Shown here: in pieces, positions 36,941 to 45,258 of the stretch
Position numbering within the stretch: position 1 is the stretch's first letter
How the letters are laid out: every line of letters starts with the position of its first letter
Assembly (NCBI GenBank): GCA_002070375.1
Contig: MWDD01000002.1
Coordinates: 1 to 64,000, forward strand
DNA length: 64,000 nt
Source of the DNA: a bacterium ADurb.Bin157
GTDB lineage: Bacteria; Muiribacteriota; Ozemobacteria; Ozemobacterales; Ozemobacteraceae
Direction of reading: 5' to 3'
Notes under the pieces: generated by a model
Told to the model about the DNA's origin: nothing
Database searches by the model: none
What the model saw: only the letters and a program-made list of their open reading frames with translations
Position numbers and translations under genes: made by a program

Positions 36941-39019
36941 TTATGTCTCTGGATTCAGTGAATGTCTCAAAAGAGCTTTTGTATTTGATTCTCTGCCACG
37001 GAACAGCTTAAAAACTTCCGCAGGATGCAAGCTTCCGCCCAAGGCTAAAACAGTGTCTCTGTATCTTCGTCCGGTCGCTTTAATGGCTTCTTCATTGTCA
37101 ATTCCTGCCTCCTCAAAAGCAGCGAAAGCATCTGCACTTAAAACTTCTGCCCATTTATAAGAATAATATCCCGCTGCATACCCCCCGGCAAAAATATGAC
37201 TGAAAGAAGCTAAAAACCTGTCATCGGAATAAGGCTTAACGATGCAGGATTCATTGGCAATCTTTTTATAAGCATCAAAAACACTTTCAGAGCCTGAGGG
37301 ATCATAATTACTATGTAGATAAAGATCTGTTTTGGCAAATGCAATTTGCCTTTGCATTTGAAATGCTGCTCTGAACTTTTTTGCCGATTTTAATTTTTCA
37401 AAAAGGTCATTTGGAATAGGTGCTTTGGTTTTGTAGTGTTCAGACATTTTTATCATCGTTGGTTTATTTACACACCAATTTTCCATGAACTGGCTTGCCA
37501 ATTCAACGGCATCCCATTCTATTCCGTTGACTCCGGCAGCTTCTGATTCATTAATTGTTGTTAACATTCCTTGTAAGCCATGTCCAAACTCATGAAACAA
37601 AGTGTTTACTTCAAAAAAGCTCATAAGAGAAGGGCGATGCTCTATTGGAGGAGTTCCGTTGCATTCAATATATATGATCGGATTTCTAAGCTTACCTTTG
37701 TAAATTCTTCTGCTCGCACAAATGTTCATCCAAGCGCCGCCACGTTTTTCAGAAGGCCGTGAATATGGGTCTAAATAAAAATGTGCTATGGCTTTTCCAC
37801 TTTCATCAAAAATATCAAAAAAATCCACATCAGGGTGCCATTTAGGAATATCTGTTCGTGTAGATTTTTTGATCGAAATTCCAAAAAGTCTTTCACACAA
37901 ACTAAATAAGCCATCAAGAACTTTGGGAAACGGAAAATAAGGCCTGACGTCATCTTCGGTGAAATTAAATTTTTTCTCACGAAGTCTTTCGGCCCAAAAC
38001 GGAATATCCCATTGCTTTAATTCTTCCGAAAAACCTGAATCGGCTGCGATTTTTTGTATTTCCGAGTGTTCCTTTTCAGCAAACACTTTTGTTTCTTTTT
38101 CTAGCTCATCAAACATTTGATAAACTTTTTCGGGTGTTTTTGCCATCTTAGTGTCTAGACTAAATTCAGCGTAGTTTTTGTAACCTAAAAGTTTGGCTGA
38201 TTCATTTCTGAGTGTCAGTATTTCTGTTATAAGCTTTGTATTATCGGTTTCATCAGAAGCTGCACGGTTGACAAAAGCATTATAAACTTTAAACCTAAGC
38301 TCCCGGTTCTTACAGTTTTGCATAAATGGTTGGAAGCTTGGGTGATCCAAGGTGATGCTCCAAGGGCCGGAATCGGGAGTGGATTCTTTTGAATTGTGCT
38401 TCGTGTTATAAGTTTGAGAAGCTAACATTTTAAGTGCCTTAGGCCAACCTTCTGCGTCTGATAAGTTGTTTACTACTAATTCAAATTTCTTGGTAGAGTC
38501 TAATACATTATTGGAAAAATCGCTGCCAAGCCTTTTAAGTTTGTTAAATATTTCGTTAAAACGCTTTTTTTCTTCACCCTCAAGTGCAATCCCTGCTTGT
38601 TCTGCCAGCTTTATTTTAGTGTCAATAATTCTTTTTTTTGCATCATTGTAGGATTTATATTCTTTAGTTTGCTTTATTTGTTTTAAACCTTCATAAATTG
38701 GTTTACTCTGAGATATTTGGAGAGTTAATTCAACAAAATCAGGCAGGCACTCTTGTAAAGCTGTTCTTAACTCAGCAGAGTTTTTGACGCTGATAAGGTG
38801 CTCCAATACTCCCCAGGTGTATTCTAAAGGAACTTCTAAGTCTTCTAAGGGTTTACATAAACCTTCCCATGTGGGAATAATGTTGTTTTCAATTTTAACT
38901 AATTCTTCTTTAATTTCGCTAAATGTTGTTCTAAGAGCAGGCACAAAATGTTCGGGTTTGATAAGGTCGAAACGCGGTAGGTCTTCTCTGAGCATTAGAG
39001 GATTGTTTTGTTGTAGCAT
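36941..39019 (-). CDS. M3 family zinc oligopeptidase, second paralogue
   Basis: 692 residues, the same length as the copy at 27.7-29.8 kb. Zinc motif FHEFGHGLQGML and GIEWDAVELASQFMENW are intact, so it should be active. Long shared stretches (FYLDPYSRPSEKRGGAWMN, GYAAGYYSYKWAEVLSADA) show recent common ancestry, while the N-terminal third has drifted more. Start has AAGGAA. Cytoplasmic peptide degradation is expected, perhaps with a different substrate range. Confidence 0.93.
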   Translation of the reverse strand: MLQQNNPLMLREDLPRFDLIKPEHFVPALRTTFSEIKEELVKIENNIIPTWEGLCKPLEDLEVPLEYTWGVLEHLISVKNSAELRTALQECLPDFVELTLQISQSKPIYEGLKQIKQTKEYKSYNDAKKRIIDTKIKLAEQAGIALEGEEKKRFNEIFNKLKRLGSDFSNNVLDSTKKFELVVNNLSDAEGWPKALKMLASQTYNTKHNSKESTPDSGPWSITLDHPSFQPFMQNCKNRELRFKVYNAFVNRAASDETDNTKLITEILTLRNESAKLLGYKNYAEFSLDTKMAKTPEKVYQMFDELEKETKVFAEKEHSEIQKIAADSGFSEELKQWDIPFWAERLREKKFNFTEDDVRPYFPFPKVLDGLFSLCERLFGISIKKSTRTDIPKWHPDVDFFDIFDESGKAIAHFYLDPYSRPSEKRGGAWMNICASRRIYKGKLRNPIIYIECNGTPPIEHRPSLMSFFEVNTLFHEFGHGLQGMLTTINESEAAGVNGIEWDAVELASQFMENWCVNKPTMIKMSEHYKTKAPIPNDLFEKLKSAKKFRAAFQMQRQIAFAKTDLYLHSNYDPSGSESVFDAYKKIANESCIVKPYSDDRFLASFSHIFAGGYAAGYYSYKWAEVLSADAFAAFEEAGIDNEEAIKATGRRYRDTVLALGGSLHPAEVFKLFRGRESNTKALLRHSLNPET

Positions 39020-39118
39020 ACTAATTCGTTTCCTTAATCTATTTAATATTTGAAAAATAGTATATCACAAAACAAATTTTAATGTTATTCTAAAAGAAGC
39101 AAACTTAAGGAGTTGAAA

Positions 39119-39355
39119 ATGGGCTCGATTTTTGTTCTGATTGGAACATTGATGTTGATGTACAGCTTAATAATCATAGTCGGAGAAAACTTAAAAGACG
39201 ACTTGTTTAATGGTATCGTAGCATTATTATTATACCCAATTTTTGTTTTTTATTATTCTTTATCCATTAATTATGAAAAAGGCCACAGAGCAATGTTTAT
39301 TGGTGTCTGCGGCTTTTTTGTTTTGATTATTGGACGAATAATCGGCTTGGAATAA
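39119..39355 (+). CDS. small two-to-three-helix membrane protein
   Basis: 78 residues, mostly hydrophobic: IFVLIGTLMLMYSLIIIVG, then a charged turn (ENLKDDLFNG), LLLYPIFVFYYSLSI, and MFIGVCGFFVLIIGRI. AAGGAG precedes the ATG by six bases, which favours real translation over the in-frame TTG upstream. An extended -10-like TGTTATTCT lies at 39083-39091. Unknown function; lone gene between minus-strand genes. Confidence 0.55.
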   Translation: MGSIFVLIGTLMLMYSLIIIVGENLKDDLFNGIVALLLYPIFVFYYSLSINYEKGHRAMFIGVCGFFVLIIGRIIGLE

Positions 39356-39359
39356 TGTT

Positions 39360-41480
39360 TTAAATTTCAATCCCTAATATTTTAAATATAAATGCATACT
39401 CAAATGCTATTTCTTTAAGGTAATCATATCTGCCGGAGGCCCCGGCATGACCCGCTTCCATATTCGTTTTAAGAATAAGTGCGTTGTTATCTGTTTTCAG
39501 TTCTCGTAATTTTGCTGTAAACTTTGCCGGTTCCCAATATGATACTCGTGGGTCATTTAACCCTGCTGTAATTAACATGTTGGGGTAGTTTTGCCTTACG
39601 ATATTATTGTAAGGCGAATAAGAAAGAATATATTCAAAGTATTCTTTATCATTAGGGTTTCCCCATTCTTCGTATTCCTCTTTAACCAAGGGAAGCGAAG
39701 GATCAAGCATCGTATTTATAACGTCAACGAAGGGAACGTCAGCTATTACGATTTTAAATAAATCCGGACGAGCATTTACAACAGCACCCATTAAAAGACC
39801 ACCGGCGCTTCCCCCGTTTATTACTAATTTATCCTTTGAAGTATACCCATTTTCGATAAGAAGCTTGGCGCAGCTGATAAAATCATTAAACGTATTCTTT
39901 TTCTTTAATAGCTTTCCGTCATTGTACCAAGGTCTTCCGAGGTCTTGTCCGCCTCTTATATGTGCGATAGCATAAATAAAACCGCGATTCAGAAGCGATA
40001 GTCTGATAGAAGAAAAATAAGGGTCAGATGATACACCGTATGCTCCATATGATGTTAGATATAACGGAAAGGTCTCTGACTTGTATTTTTGAGCTAAATC
40101 TTTATGATATACCATAGAAATCGGAATAGCCATTCCGTCCTCTGCTCTCGCATAAATTCTTTCTGATCTGAAATTAGACGGAGAGTAATTTTTGTCTAAT
40201 ACTTCGCTTTGTTTTAATAAAATTGACTCACCTTTATTGAAATTATACTCAAATACAGAGTCCGGAGTCGTTAGAGATTGATACTGGTATCTCAATACAT
40301 CTGTTTCAAATTCGGGATTTGAACTCAAATAAAAGCTATATACTGCCTCATCAAATGTAATTTCTTGAAATAATTGCTTAGTGATATCGTAGTATTTTAG
40401 CTTTTTTAAACCATTTTCAACTTCGCTGATAACTAAATAATTTTCAAATTCCTCAAAATCTTCTATCATTATGTTATTTCGTGCAGGGATAAATTCTTGC
40501 CACTTATTACGATCAGACTCTTCAACCCTTGCTTTCATGACTTTAAAGTTGACTGCGTCTTCATTAGTGATAATATAAAAATACCCTTTATGATGAGCTA
40601 ACCCATATTCAATATTTTTGCGCCTTGGGGAAAAAATCTTAAATTCTCCGGTTGGATTTAAAGCATCTAAATATCTTACTTCTGAAGTTCCTGAGCTTGA
40701 AGAAGATATTATTAGATATTTTCTGTCTCTGCTTTTTTCTATACCAACCCAGAACTGTCCGTCATTTTCTTCATAAACTGTAACATCTTTTGAAATATCA
40801 GAACCGATTGTATGTCTTATTATTTTATATGCTCGTCCTGTTTCATCGGGAAGAGTATAAAAGACTGTCTCATTGTCTTCAGCCCATTGTATTCCGTATG
40901 TAGTCGAAGAAATTCTTTCCGGATACACCTCGCCGGTTATGACGTTTTTAAACGCTAACTCAAATTTTTCAGAACCTGTAAGATCAACAGAATAAGCTAA
41001 AATGTCATGTTTAGGGCTTATACTTAAGGCACCCAAAGCAAAATAAGATTCGTCTCGTGCATATTCATTTTCGTCAAATAAAACTTCCTCAAGGGAATCA
41101 TTCTTTATTTTTTTTCTGCAATGAATTTCATACTGCTTTCCGGCTTCTGTTTTTGTGTAATATTTGTAGTCATCAACTTTTTGAGGAACAGATAAATCAG
41201 ATTCTTTTATTCTGCTTTTCATTTCTTCAAACAGTAATTTTTGTATGTTTTCAGTGTCTTTCATGAAGTGGCTTGCATAAGTGTTTTCATCAAGTAAGTA
41301 TTTCATGACATCATCGTCAGCTCTGTCCCTGAGCCAAAAATAATCATCCGACAACTCCGTGCCATGCACTAGCTTTTTGTTTGTTATTTTTTTCGCTCTC
41401 GGAGGTTGAAATGCATTAATAACAGAATTGCTTACAAGAATAATGGTTAATACTAACACTAAAATTGCATATGTTTTCAT
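39360..41480 (-). CDS. prolyl oligopeptidase family serine protease (oligopeptidase B-like), exported
   Basis: 706 residues. An N-terminal signal sequence (AILVLVLTIILVSNSVINA) predicts export to the periplasm, unlike classical cytoplasmic PtrB. Residues about 30-440 form the beta-propeller (DDYFWLRDR at its start), followed by the alpha/beta hydrolase domain: serine in VINGGSAGGLLMG, aspartate in AGLNDPRVSYWEP, histidine in EAGHAGASGR. Family enzymes cut peptides shorter than about 30 residues after basic residues or proline. It lies nine bases downstream of the arginine decarboxylase gene. Confidence 0.92.
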   Translation of the reverse strand: MKTYAILVLVLTIILVSNSVINAFQPPRAKKITNKKLVHGTELSDDYFWLRDRADDDVMKYLLDENTYASHFMKDTENIQKLLFEEMKSRIKESDLSVPQKVDDYKYYTKTEAGKQYEIHCRKKIKNDSLEEVLFDENEYARDESYFALGALSISPKHDILAYSVDLTGSEKFELAFKNVITGEVYPERISSTTYGIQWAEDNETVFYTLPDETGRAYKIIRHTIGSDISKDVTVYEENDGQFWVGIEKSRDRKYLIISSSSSGTSEVRYLDALNPTGEFKIFSPRRKNIEYGLAHHKGYFYIITNEDAVNFKVMKARVEESDRNKWQEFIPARNNIMIEDFEEFENYLVISEVENGLKKLKYYDITKQLFQEITFDEAVYSFYLSSNPEFETDVLRYQYQSLTTPDSVFEYNFNKGESILLKQSEVLDKNYSPSNFRSERIYARAEDGMAIPISMVYHKDLAQKYKSETFPLYLTSYGAYGVSSDPYFSSIRLSLLNRGFIYAIAHIRGGQDLGRPWYNDGKLLKKKNTFNDFISCAKLLIENGYTSKDKLVINGGSAGGLLMGAVVNARPDLFKIVIADVPFVDVINTMLDPSLPLVKEEYEEWGNPNDKEYFEYILSYSPYNNIVRQNYPNMLITAGLNDPRVSYWEPAKFTAKLRELKTDNNALILKTNMEAGHAGASGRYDYLKEIAFEYAFIFKILGIEI

Positions 41481-41489
41481 TTAGCTTAT

Positions 41490-43388
41490 TTACTCCAGGT
41501 AAGTATAACCATATAGGCCTGAACGATAGATTGCCAAAAACTCTTTTCCTTCATTAACAGTGATTTTTCCCTCTTTTACTGACGCAGAAACCCAGGTTTC
41601 CATCGTTCTGACTAGTTTTTTTGAGCTAAACTGAACATAATCCAAGACATCAGAAACAGTTTCTCCTTCAATAATTCGATCTATGCTAAATGACCCGTCA
41701 TTAGCTTGAGTAATGTGTACGGCAGTTGTGTCCCCAAAAAGATTATGCATGTCTCCCAGAATTTCTTGATAAGCGCCAACAAGAAAAACTCCAAGGTAAT
41801 AAGTTTCATAAATTTTTAAGGGATGAAGAGGAAGGCAAGGATTGAATGTTCTGTTTCCGATAAATCGATCTATTTTTCCGTCCGAATCGCAGGTGATATC
41901 TTGCAAAGTTGCGTTTTGGGTCGGCTTTTCGTCGAGTCGATGAAGAGGCATGATTGGGAAAAGTTGATCAATAGCCCAAGCGTCGGGCAATGATTGGAAC
42001 AAAGAAAAATTACAGAAATATTTCTCTGCCAGAATTTTCTCAAGTTGAGTTAAATCATCAACACAATGCTTTGAAAGTTTTGCCATATCTTTAATCTCAT
42101 GAGCAATGCTCCAAAACAGCTTTTCAACTTTCGACCTGACTATAAGATCAAGCATGCCTAAGCTGAAAAGGTCTAAGGCTTCTTCTCTCAGTTGTACGGC
42201 GTCGTGCCAAGCTTCAATCATTGTTAAATCTGTTAAAGAGTCCAATATGGTGTGCATGTCCCTGACTATTTCATGATCATCTTTTGTTATCTCAAACTCT
42301 TCGTAAGGAGTCCTGGGAGGGCAGGTTGATTCAAGAACATTGAAAACCAATACAGAGTGATGAGCCGTTAAAGCTCTTCCTGATTCAGTTATTAAATGCG
42401 GGTGAGGAAAACCATTTTTATCTGACGCATCTTGTAGTGCTGATACTGCATCGTTAGCATATTCCTGAATGCTGTAGTTTATGCTGCTTGAAATTGTGGT
42501 TCTGGTGCCGTCATAATCAACTCCCAAACCACCACCAATATCAACATACTCAAGGTTGCAACCTAGCTTTCTAAGCTGAATATAAAATTGAGCTGCTTCT
42601 TTAAGGCCTCGTTTGATTTTTCTTATATTTGTAATCTGGCTTCCTAAATGACAATGAATCAGTTTAATGCAATCAAGCATGTTTTCAGATTTCATGTAGT
42701 CAACGGCTTCGATCAGTTCATTAGGAGTAAGACCGAATTTGCTCTTATCTCCTCCTGAATCTTCCCATTTTCCGCTTCCGAATGCAGCTAGTTTAATTCT
42801 GATGCCTACATTAGGCTGTACTTTATGAATTTTTGAAAGCTTAACTATTAGTTTCAATTCATTGAATTTTTCGGCAACAATAAATATGCGCTTTCCCATT
42901 TTGGTTGCAAGAAGCGCAAGCTCAATAAATTCTTCGTCTTTATATCCATTACAAATAAGAAGTGCATCAGGGTTTTCCATTATGGCCAATACGGCGTGTA
43001 GCTCAGGTTTTGAACCGGCTTCAAGGCCAATGTTAAACTTCTGCCCATACCTGACTATTTCTTCGACTACCGGGCGTTGTTGATTAACTTTTACCGGGTA
43101 AACAGTGTAATAGTTTCCGGAAAAATTATACTCGCTTGATGCATTCTTAAAGCATTTTGATATAGTTTCAATTCTTTCGTCAAGAATTTCGGGAAACCTA
43201 AGCAAAACCGGGCAAGAAACGTCTTTTAAACTGAGTTCATCTAAAATATCTTTGATCGCAATAGCTTTTTCGGGGTCACGATGAGGCATAACAGTAACAT
43301 TTCCGTCTTTATTCACGCCAAAATAACCTATTCCCCATCCTTCAACATTGTAAAGTTCTGAAGAATCTTCAACCCGCCATTTTCTCAT
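41490..43388 (-). CDS. speA: biosynthetic arginine decarboxylase
   Basis: PLP enzyme of fold III converting arginine to agmatine, the first step of polyamine synthesis. The PLP lysine is in YYTVYPVKVNQQ (near residue 100), GLEAGSKPEL and the HCHLGSQ motif follow, GGGLGVDYDG binds PLP phosphate, and the C-terminal half has the SpeA-specific insertion. 632 residues, full length. The downstream agmatine enzymes are not in the window. The upstream region has its own promoter and an inverted repeat covering the ribosome site. Confidence 0.95.
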   Translation of the reverse strand: MRKWRVEDSSELYNVEGWGIGYFGVNKDGNVTVMPHRDPEKAIAIKDILDELSLKDVSCPVLLRFPEILDERIETISKCFKNASSEYNFSGNYYTVYPVKVNQQRPVVEEIVRYGQKFNIGLEAGSKPELHAVLAIMENPDALLICNGYKDEEFIELALLATKMGKRIFIVAEKFNELKLIVKLSKIHKVQPNVGIRIKLAAFGSGKWEDSGGDKSKFGLTPNELIEAVDYMKSENMLDCIKLIHCHLGSQITNIRKIKRGLKEAAQFYIQLRKLGCNLEYVDIGGGLGVDYDGTRTTISSSINYSIQEYANDAVSALQDASDKNGFPHPHLITESGRALTAHHSVLVFNVLESTCPPRTPYEEFEITKDDHEIVRDMHTILDSLTDLTMIEAWHDAVQLREEALDLFSLGMLDLIVRSKVEKLFWSIAHEIKDMAKLSKHCVDDLTQLEKILAEKYFCNFSLFQSLPDAWAIDQLFPIMPLHRLDEKPTQNATLQDITCDSDGKIDRFIGNRTFNPCLPLHPLKIYETYYLGVFLVGAYQEILGDMHNLFGDTTAVHITQANDGSFSIDRIIEGETVSDVLDYVQFSSKKLVRTMETWVSASVKEGKITVNEGKEFLAIYRSGLYGYTYLE

Positions 43389-43391
43389 CGC

Positions 43392-43425
43392 AAACCTCCA
43401 TAAAATTATTCACAAACTGAGGTTT
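43392..43425 (-). promoter_or_regulatory. inverted repeat covering the speA ribosome-binding site
   Basis: AAACCTC (minus strand 43425-43419) is complementary to GAGGTTT (43398-43392); the latter contains the GGAGG Shine-Dalgarno eight bases before the ATG. If transcription starts upstream of the left arm, the hairpin would mask the ribosome site. The predicted +1 (about 43421) falls inside the left arm, so the repeat may instead be an operator. Confidence 0.4.
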
Positions 43426-43427
43426 AC

Positions 43428-43456
43428 ATACTAGAGAGTATTTAATGAAAATTCAA
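43428..43456 (-). promoter_or_regulatory. speA promoter
   Basis: On the minus strand TTGAAT (43456-43451), 17-base spacer, TAGTAT (43433-43428). It lies directly after the terminator of the preceding TPR gene, which makes speA an independent unit. Confidence 0.55.
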
Positions 43457-43457
43457 C

Positions 43458-43498
43458 AAAAAAAAGCAGCTTTCTCAAGATATAGATTAAGCTGCTTT
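43458..43498 (-). terminator. rho-independent terminator of the sigma/anti-sigma/TPR operon
   Basis: On the minus strand AAAGCAGCTT (43498-43489) pairs with AAGCTGCTTT (43472-43463), followed by a T run down to 43458. It starts about 14 bases after the TPR stop. Confidence 0.88.
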
Positions 43499-43511
43499 GA
43501 AAATCAAAAAA

Positions 43512-44102
43512 TTATTTGTTAAGTGAGATTATTTTTTTATACAATTCTTCAGCCTTTTCAAGACGGTTGTTTTTTTTGTAAATTTCTGTAAGTTTCAGCA
43601 TTAATCTCACAGTTTCTGCGGGATAATCTTTTTGATATTCAGAAATCCCTTTTTCGAGAAGAGCTTCGGCATCTTTATCTTTATTATTCTTTAAGTAAAG
43701 TACTGTTATGTGCTCATAAATCGGTATTATATTTCTAATAACCCTTGAGCGCATTTGAGTTTTTTCTTCATCAAAATCTTGAGATTTAGAATTAAACAGT
43801 TCGATTATTTTATATAATTCTGCAGCTGCTTCATCAATTTTACCTTGTCTTTCGTAAATCTCAGCCAGTCCGCGATGTGCCTCTGCTGTCGCCAGAGTTT
43901 GACCCATCTTATGTTTCATCTTAATTGATTCAGGATTCCCCGGTTTAATATGCTTGTTGTGTTGATAGTTGTTGTGGATCTTATCCTTTTTAAAAAAAGG
44001 GGGGCCGGGCTGTTCATTATGAGATGCCGGAACTTGTCCAAAAGCCAAAGAAGAGCTGAAGAAAAGAACCACCAGAATTTTAATTTTAGAATTAGCCGTC
44101 AT
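43512..44102 (-). CDS. exported TPR-repeat protein
   Basis: 196 residues. Signal peptide (KIKILVVLFFSSSLAFG), a polar histidine/asparagine-rich linker (HNNYQHNKHIKPG), then about three tetratricopeptide units (AEAHRGLAEIYERQGKIDEAAAELYKII and two more). I set the start at the ATG inside the end of the anti-sigma gene, because GAGGAGG lies just before it. Third gene of a sigma/anti-sigma/TPR operon; probably a periplasmic partner or target of that system. Confidence 0.78.
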   Translation of the reverse strand: MTANSKIKILVVLFFSSSLAFGQVPASHNEQPGPPFFKKDKIHNNYQHNKHIKPGNPESIKMKHKMGQTLATAEAHRGLAEIYERQGKIDEAAAELYKIIELFNSKSQDFDEEKTQMRSRVIRNIIPIYEHITVLYLKNNKDKDAEALLEKGISEYQKDYPAETVRLMLKLTEIYKKNNRLEKAEELYKKIISLNK

Positions 44103-44649
44103 AATTTTCCTCCTCAAGATTAATTTTATAAAAATTTAGGTCTTTATCAGATTCTAATGAGTAAAAATCAGGCATTTCTGAATTTTCATTCTCGAAAAAA
44201 CTTTGATTTGCATAGCTCCTTTCGTTAATAAAACTTGGAATATCTTTGATGGAAGTTTCAAAGACTATGAAAGGCGGGATTTGTGGAGAATCGTCAAAGA
44301 CATTTTGTTTCGATTCATTTCTCAGTTCAACTATAACAAGACCGCAAATAATAGATAACCCAAACACTAAACCGTATTTTAAACCTGAAAGATAAGTTCT
44401 TAATAGGCTTTTATCTTCGCTGACAGCTATATTTTTATTCTCTGTAAGTGATTCAGGAAAGCACTTTTGAGGGGCACTTAACAAAGAAAGGTTGTTGATG
44501 CCTGCGGGAGGAGTAATAAGGAGGTTGTCAAGCCATGCGTTACAGGCTTTGCAACTGTTTAAATGGCTCTCCAGTGCAATGTCTTCTTGTTCAGAAAATG
44601 AAGATTGTGTTGTCTTGTTTAATCGATTACGGAATTCTTCACAATTCAT
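44092..44649 (-). CDS. zinc-finger anti-sigma factor, membrane-anchored
   Basis: 185 residues. N-terminal ZAS motif HLNSCKAC (H-x3-C-x2-C) after MNCEEFRNRL, a single membrane helix at about 89-106 (YGLVFGLSIICGLVIVEL), then an acidic outer tail. It overlaps the sigma gene upstream by 11 bases and the TPR gene downstream by 11. Predicted to hold the adjacent ECF sigma factor inactive. Confidence 0.85.
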   Translation of the reverse strand: MNCEEFRNRLNKTTQSSFSEQEDIALESHLNSCKACNAWLDNLLITPPAGINNLSLLSAPQKCFPESLTENKNIAVSEDKSLLRTYLSGLKYGLVFGLSIICGLVIVELRNESKQNVFDDSPQIPPFIVFETSIKDIPSFINERSYANQSFFENENSEMPDFYSLESDKDLNFYKINLEEENYDG

Positions 44650-45178
44650 CGGTTCCTACCTCCTTTTCGTTAAATTTGCTCCAAATTTCGGAAAAACGCT
44701 TTCTGGCCCTGTATAATACTATTTTAGCGTTGTTCTCTTTAATTTCCAGAATTTCTGCAACGTCTTTTAAAGGCAAATCATCATGATAGACCATAATTAG
44801 TATTGATCGCTCTCGTTCATCTAACAGATTGAGAACTTTTTCAACGTCTAATTTAGTATTTATGATATTTGCTTCGGATTCGTTATCTTCCGGTAACAAT
44901 TCATTGGGGTTAATTTCTCTGTTTTGTTTAATTATTCTCAGAGAATTCCTGTACATTATTTTGTATAACCAAGTTCGAAATTTCGATTCTCCTTTAAAAC
45001 TTGCAATTGCTTTGAAAGCTGCTGAAAAAGTGTCTTGGATAGCGTCTTCTGCCAGTGTTTTATTGCCCAGAATACGAAACGCGTTAGAAAATAAGAAATC
45101 TGCATGATTTGAGAAAAGGTTCTTAAAACCTTCTTGCCTTCCTTGCTTTGCCAGCTTTATCGCTTCTTCGTCATTCAT
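44639..45178 (-). CDS. ECF-type RNA polymerase sigma factor
   Basis: 179 residues. Region 2 (LAEDAIQDTFSAAFKAIASFK, FRTWLYKIMYRNSLRIIKQ) and region 4 (LPLKDVAEILEIKENNAKIVLYRARKRF) are complete. No Shine-Dalgarno stands before the ATG; the sequence just upstream is CTCTAATATTAT, so the mRNA could begin at or near the start codon. It is divergent from the Na/Pi cotransporter gene, 80 bases away. Confidence 0.9.
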   Translation of the reverse strand: MNDEEAIKLAKQGRQEGFKNLFSNHADFLFSNAFRILGNKTLAEDAIQDTFSAAFKAIASFKGESKFRTWLYKIMYRNSLRIIKQNREINPNELLPEDNESEANIINTKLDVEKVLNLLDERERSILIMVYHDDLPLKDVAEILEIKENNAKIVLYRARKRFSEIWSKFNEKEVGTDEL

Positions 45179-45222
45179 ATAATATTAGAGGTCGCCTATT
45201 TGAGATTGGTTACAAAAAAAAG

Positions 45223-45251
45223 TTGCTTGAGTAAAAGATTTACTGTATAAA
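45223..45251 (+). promoter_or_regulatory. promoter of the Na/Pi cotransporter gene, leaderless
   Basis: TTGCTT (45223-45228), 17-base spacer, TATAAA (45246-45251). Predicted +1 at 45258 is one base before the ATG at 45259, and no Shine-Dalgarno is present. Confidence 0.62.
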
Positions 45252-45258
45252 TACGCAC

